From Chloroflexi bacterium RBG_19FT_COMBO_55_16 (lineage in GTDB: Bacteria > Chloroflexota > Anaerolineae > Anaerolineales > UBA4823), in assembly GCA_001795335.1 (NCBI GenBank), contig MGOK01000100.1, positions 7,284 to 14,958 of the forward strand: a DNA stretch of 7,675 nucleotides. Direction: 5' to 3'. Positions 6,302 through 7,675 of this stretch are shown here, in pieces (the stretch's first letter is position 1; every line of letters starts with the position of its first letter). A program made the translations under genes and the position numbers. The notes beneath the pieces are model-generated. The model was not told the DNA's origin and did not search any database. It saw nothing but the letters and a program-made list of their open reading frames with translations.

Positions 6302-6679
6302 ATGGCGGAAAGGAAAGAGAAAGAGAGCAAGGAAACGCTCATCCAAAAATCCTGGATTGTGCGAGAATTCGAAGCGGACGTAAGAAAAAAAGAACTAGAA
6401 GTAGAACAGCAAGTAATTGAACTAGAGCAGCAAAACGCAAAGCTGGAAGAAAAACTTCGCAACATAGGAAGACAGGAAAGAATATTAATAATTCTTACTG
6501 TTTTCTTTACAGGCTTAATAGTCTTTACTTTAGGCCTTATACTCTTAGACGGATTCAACATCGGGGGGTTTAGTCTTGACACTACGACTCTAAACTTGCT
6601 GGCCGGTACGACTGTAGCAGAAGTGGCCGGACTCCTCGCCATAGCGCTGAGGGGGATCTTTAAAAGCAAACAAGAATAA
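6302..6679 (+). CDS. Small coiled-coil membrane protein of unknown function
   Basis: I do not recognise this 125-residue protein. Residues 1-60 are highly charged, and about 20-58 form a predicted coiled coil rich in Glu, Lys and Gln with heptad-like Leu, Ile and Val. A strong membrane segment follows (about 61-82, starting ILIILTVFF), then a short loop with Gly-Phe-Asn-Ile-Gly. A second hydrophobic helix (about 97-119) has the pattern LLAGTTVAEVAGLLAIALRGIF, and the tail KSKQE is basic. Both ends should face the cytoplasm. A second helix containing GTT followed by GLL and I-A-L is, from memory, common at the end of small accessory membrane proteins, some in conflict or stress systems; I cannot verify this. 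AAGGA (6288-6292) lies 9 bases before the ATG. Codon use (AGA, AGG, ATA) and AT content differ from the pot and dehydrogenase genes, suggesting later acquisition. The next gene, 117 bases on, has its own promoter. Confidence 0.8.
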   Translation: MAERKEKESKETLIQKSWIVREFEADVRKKELEVEQQVIELEQQNAKLEEKLRNIGRQERILIILTVFFTGLIVFTLGLILLDGFNIGGFSLDTTTLNLLAGTTVAEVAGLLAIALRGIFKSKQE

Positions 6680-6701
6680 CAGGCGAGGCAGAACGGGTGT
6701 T

Positions 6702-6714
6702 CTATTGACAATAG
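6702..6714. repeat. Dyad CTATTG-A-CAATAG over the -35
   Basis: A 13-bp perfect dyad around one central A is centred within the TTGACA -35 of the next gene. It would place a bound repressor squarely over the promoter. Confidence 0.4.
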
Positions 6715-6734
6715 CACAAATAGCCATTTATAAT
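6705..6734 (+). promoter_or_regulatory. Perfect-consensus sigma70 promoter of the ribbon-helix-helix gene
   Basis: TTGACA (6705-6710), 18 bases, TATAAT (6729-6734): both hexamers match the consensus exactly. A start near 6741 leaves about 55 bases before the chosen ATG. Such a strong promoter is normally kept in check by a regulator, and several short repeats surround it. Confidence 0.8.
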
Positions 6735-6757
6735 GAGATTTTTGAGTAAATAATGAG
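6730..6757. repeat. ATAATGAG direct repeat, 20-bp period
   Basis: ATAATGAG occurs at 6730-6737 and again at 6750-6757, exactly 20 bases apart, close to two helical turns. The first copy overlaps the -10 and the second runs into the dyad at 6756-6769. Confidence 0.4.
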
Positions 6758-6769
6758 TACAAAAGTACT
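6756..6769. repeat. Dyad AGTAC-AAAA-GTACT in the leader
   Basis: Perfect 5-base arms flank AAAA, 15 bases after the likely transcription start. It is a candidate operator for the encoded ribbon-helix-helix protein; its size fits sites of that fold. Confidence 0.4.
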
Positions 6770-6783
6770 ATTTTAATGCCGTC

Positions 6784-6790
6784 AAGAGGT
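6784..6790 (+). promoter_or_regulatory. Ribosome binding site deciding the start of the ribbon-helix-helix gene
   Basis: AAGAGGT lies 6 bases before ATG 6797. The earlier in-frame ATG at 6776 has only AT-rich sequence before it, so the later start is preferred. Confidence 0.65.
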
Positions 6791-6796
6791 ATAAAC

Positions 6797-7147
6797 ATGA
6801 AAAGGCTTCAGTTTGAACTACCTAGGGAGAGGGTTAAGGAGCTGGACGCACTGGCAGAGCGAACGGGTTTAAAGACTCGTGTTCAACTCTTCAATGCTGC
6901 TTTAACGCTTTTTGAATGGGCCGCAAGAGAGAGGCAGGCGGGACGTATTATCGCTTCGATGGATGAGGAGAGCGGTAAATATAAAGAGATTGACATGCCT
7001 GGACTTCCCGTTATTCAGAAAGAGCGTGCCAAGGCAATAGAGGCGGTACAGACTGGGGGAAGGTTAAAGGCTGAGGAACCAGCATCAGTGGGTAAAATGA
7101 CAGAGGCTGAAGCGGCTGTGATTTTACAGGAAAGAGCAACAGAATAA
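6797..7147 (+). CDS. Ribbon-helix-helix (CopG/MetJ/Arc-type) DNA-binding protein
   Basis: This is a probable small dimeric transcription factor or antitoxin-like regulator. The product has 116 residues. A short strand KRLQFEL (2-8) is followed by helix A (about 10-23, ERVKELDALAERTG), a turn, and helix B (about 27-48, KTRVQLFNAALTLFEWAARERQ), which is the order of a ribbon-helix-helix fold. A recurring following segment, GRIIASMDEESGKYKEIDMP, matches my memory of a family seen widely in cyanobacteria and Chloroflexota. The remaining 50 residues are charged, Ala/Glu-rich and probably flexible. Two such monomers would insert the paired strands into the DNA major groove. No toxin gene with a recognisable fold is adjacent; the upstream neighbour is the coiled-coil membrane protein. 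Autoregulation through the repeats at 6702-6769 is inferred. I am fairly sure of the fold, and not of the role. Confidence 0.8.
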   Translation: MKRLQFELPRERVKELDALAERTGLKTRVQLFNAALTLFEWAARERQAGRIIASMDEESGKYKEIDMPGLPVIQKERAKAIEAVQTGGRLKAEEPASVGKMTEAEAAVILQERATE

Positions 7148-7184
7148 CCGCGAGAGACAATCTTCTTCCTTATTATTAATTAGG

Positions 7185-7214
7185 TGCGGAGTAACCCAGG
7201 TTTACTTCGCATTT
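7185..7214 (+). terminator. Probable terminator after the ribbon-helix-helix gene
   Basis: TGCGGAGTAA (7185-7194) pairs with TTACTTCGCA (7202-7211), a 10-bp stem with one G-U pair and a 7-base loop, followed only by TTT. It lies 38 bases after the stop codon. The short T-tract makes it a weaker terminator than the one at 6012. Confidence 0.55.
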
Positions 7215-7233
7215 CGTGTCTTCAGAGTTTTCA

Positions 7234-7263
7234 TTGACTTGTAACTTTAGATCCATATATTAT
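7234..7263 (+). promoter_or_regulatory. Candidate promoter of the peptide-binding lipoprotein gene
   Basis: TTGACT (7234-7239) is followed by TATATT after 16 bases (7256-7261) or TATTAT after 18 (7258-7263); each hexamer matches 5 of 6 consensus bases. Transcription would begin near 7270 and produce a leader of about 95 bases. Confidence 0.55.
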
Positions 7264-7268
7264 GACAA

Positions 7269-7281
7269 AGGGTTCGACCCT
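7269..7281. repeat. Leader hairpin 1: AGGGT-TCG-ACCCT
   Basis: Perfect 5-bp stem with a 3-base loop, right at the predicted transcription start. It would tightly fold the 5' end of the transcript. Confidence 0.4.
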
Positions 7282-7295
7282 GGGCTGGCTTGACA

Positions 7296-7322
7296 GTAGG
7301 GCAATTTGACAAATTGTCCTAC
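7296..7322. repeat. Leader hairpin 2: 12-bp arms around GAC
   Basis: GTAGGGCAATTT (7296-7307) and AAATTGTCCTAC (7311-7322) are complementary with one G-U pair, separated by GAC only. It is the longest inverted repeat in the window. No T-run follows, so it is not a normal terminator. In DNA it is a strong dyad; in RNA, a stable stem. Confidence 0.6.
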
Positions 7323-7323
7323 C

Positions 7324-7343
7324 GGTTGATTTTCGAATCAATC
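7324..7343. repeat. Leader hairpin 3: GGTTGATT-TTCG-AATCAATC
   Basis: An 8-bp stem (one G-U pair) closes a UUCG loop, 20 bases before the ATG at 7364. Its placement near the start codon could affect translation initiation. Confidence 0.5.
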
Positions 7344-7363
7344 TGAAGTCCAAGATACTGAAA

Positions 7364-7675
7364 ATGAGATCCCTTCGAAGACTTTGCCTCACCTTAACAT
7401 TATTCCTGTTATTGATTGGATGCTCTTTCAGCAAAGGGACACCGCCTCTGGAAGGTACACAGAAGGCATACGGTATAGCAGTCCCTACGGGAGCCGGTCC
7501 ATTGCCAGGATCTACCGATACGCCTTTAGGCCAGGCGACACCTGTAAGCGAGGCGACGCCAACTCCTATTCCGCGCATCCTGACGATCTGCCTGGGCGCT
7601 GAACCCGATACACTCTACTTTTACGGCGGCGGGTCAATGGCCCAAAGCCATATCCTGGAGGCGATCTACGATGGG
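7364..7675 (+). CDS. Peptide/oligopeptide-type ABC transporter substrate-binding lipoprotein (N-terminal 104 residues)
   Basis: This is the beginning of an extracytoplasmic solute-binding protein of the OppA/DppA (SBP family 5) type, which captures peptides or related solutes for an ABC importer. ATG 7364 begins a signal peptide with a basic start (MRSLRR), a hydrophobic core and a lipobox LIGC (lipidated Cys20). A long Pro/Thr/Gly-rich linker follows (about 21-70), then RILTICLGAEPDTLYFY and a HILEAIYDG segment, the characteristic opening of this family. No clear Shine-Dalgarno is seen before the ATG; the structured leader may matter for initiation. The frame is open to the window edge, so length, ligand and partners cannot be judged. 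The linker is longer than in typical family members, which is common in Chloroflexota lipoproteins as I recall. Confidence 0.88.
   Translation, partial: MRSLRRLCLTLTLFLLLIGCSFSKGTPPLEGTQKAYGIAVPTGAGPLPGSTDTPLGQATPVSEATPTPIPRILTICLGAEPDTLYFYGGGSMAQSHILEAIYDG

Noticed and set aside
5989..6346. Minus-strand open frames over the intergenic region
   Set aside because: They cross the cupredoxin terminator or run antisense into the membrane protein gene, have no ribosome site and show no domain-like composition.
6690..6703. AGAAC-GGGT-GTTCT hairpin as terminator after the membrane protein gene
   Set aside because: The stem is only 5 bp and no T-tract follows; it also runs into the next promoter, so read-through between the two genes cannot be excluded.
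6776..6796. Upstream ATG for the ribbon-helix-helix gene
   Set aside because: No Shine-Dalgarno precedes it, and the extra seven residues are not part of the fold; ATG 6797 has AAGAGGT at 6 bases.
7265..7343. tRNA-like GGTTCGACC and TTCGAAT motifs
   Set aside because: The T-stems do not pair in the required 5 plus 7 plus 5 geometry, and no acceptor, D-arm or anticodon arm can be assembled.
7231..7602. Other-frame open frames over the start of the last gene
   Set aside because: They overlap the lipoprotein gene, which has a clear signal peptide, lipobox and solute-binding family segment; the alternatives have none.

Overview
The window reads as bacterial chromosome, most plausibly from a Chloroflexota (Anaerolineae-like) organism. 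That guess rests on the overall feel of the proteins and on short lipoprotein leaders of the LVAC-GGG type; no marker gene is present, so it is an inference only. Ten protein genes are visible, two of them cut by the window edges.

Bases 1-3792 are one minus-strand operon, read right to left. A Lrp/AsnC-type regulator (TTG start at 3792) is followed by a complete polyamine-type ABC importer: ATPase PotA, permeases PotB and PotC, and the lipoprotein binding protein PotD, whose C-terminal part lies beyond base 1. Gaps are tiny (2, 6 and 15 bases) and potB/potC overlap by a TTGA junction, so the genes are almost certainly co-transcribed. A good sigma70-type promoter with a dyad over its -10 lies just upstream of the regulator.

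Divergently, at 3936-5360 (+), lies a complete NAD(P)-dependent aldehyde dehydrogenase of the lactaldehyde / non-phosphorylating glyceraldehyde-3-phosphate type branch. The shared 143-base intergenic region suggests that one amino-acid- or amine-sensing regulator may control both uptake and aldehyde oxidation. Next comes an independently transcribed secreted lipoprotein cupredoxin (5473-5958) with a visible type 1 copper site, an extended -10 promoter and a strong intrinsic terminator.

From about 6045 the base composition becomes visibly AT-richer. This stretch holds a small coiled-coil, two-helix membrane protein (6302-6679) and a ribbon-helix-helix type DNA-binding protein (6797-7147). The second has its own perfect-consensus promoter embedded in small dyads and direct repeats. 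These two look like accessory genes of unknown function and are the least explained part of the window.

The window closes with the start of a peptide/oligopeptide ABC transporter binding lipoprotein (7364 to the edge), preceded by a promoter and a leader carrying three consecutive hairpins. No rRNA, tRNA, CRISPR, transposase or attachment site was seen.
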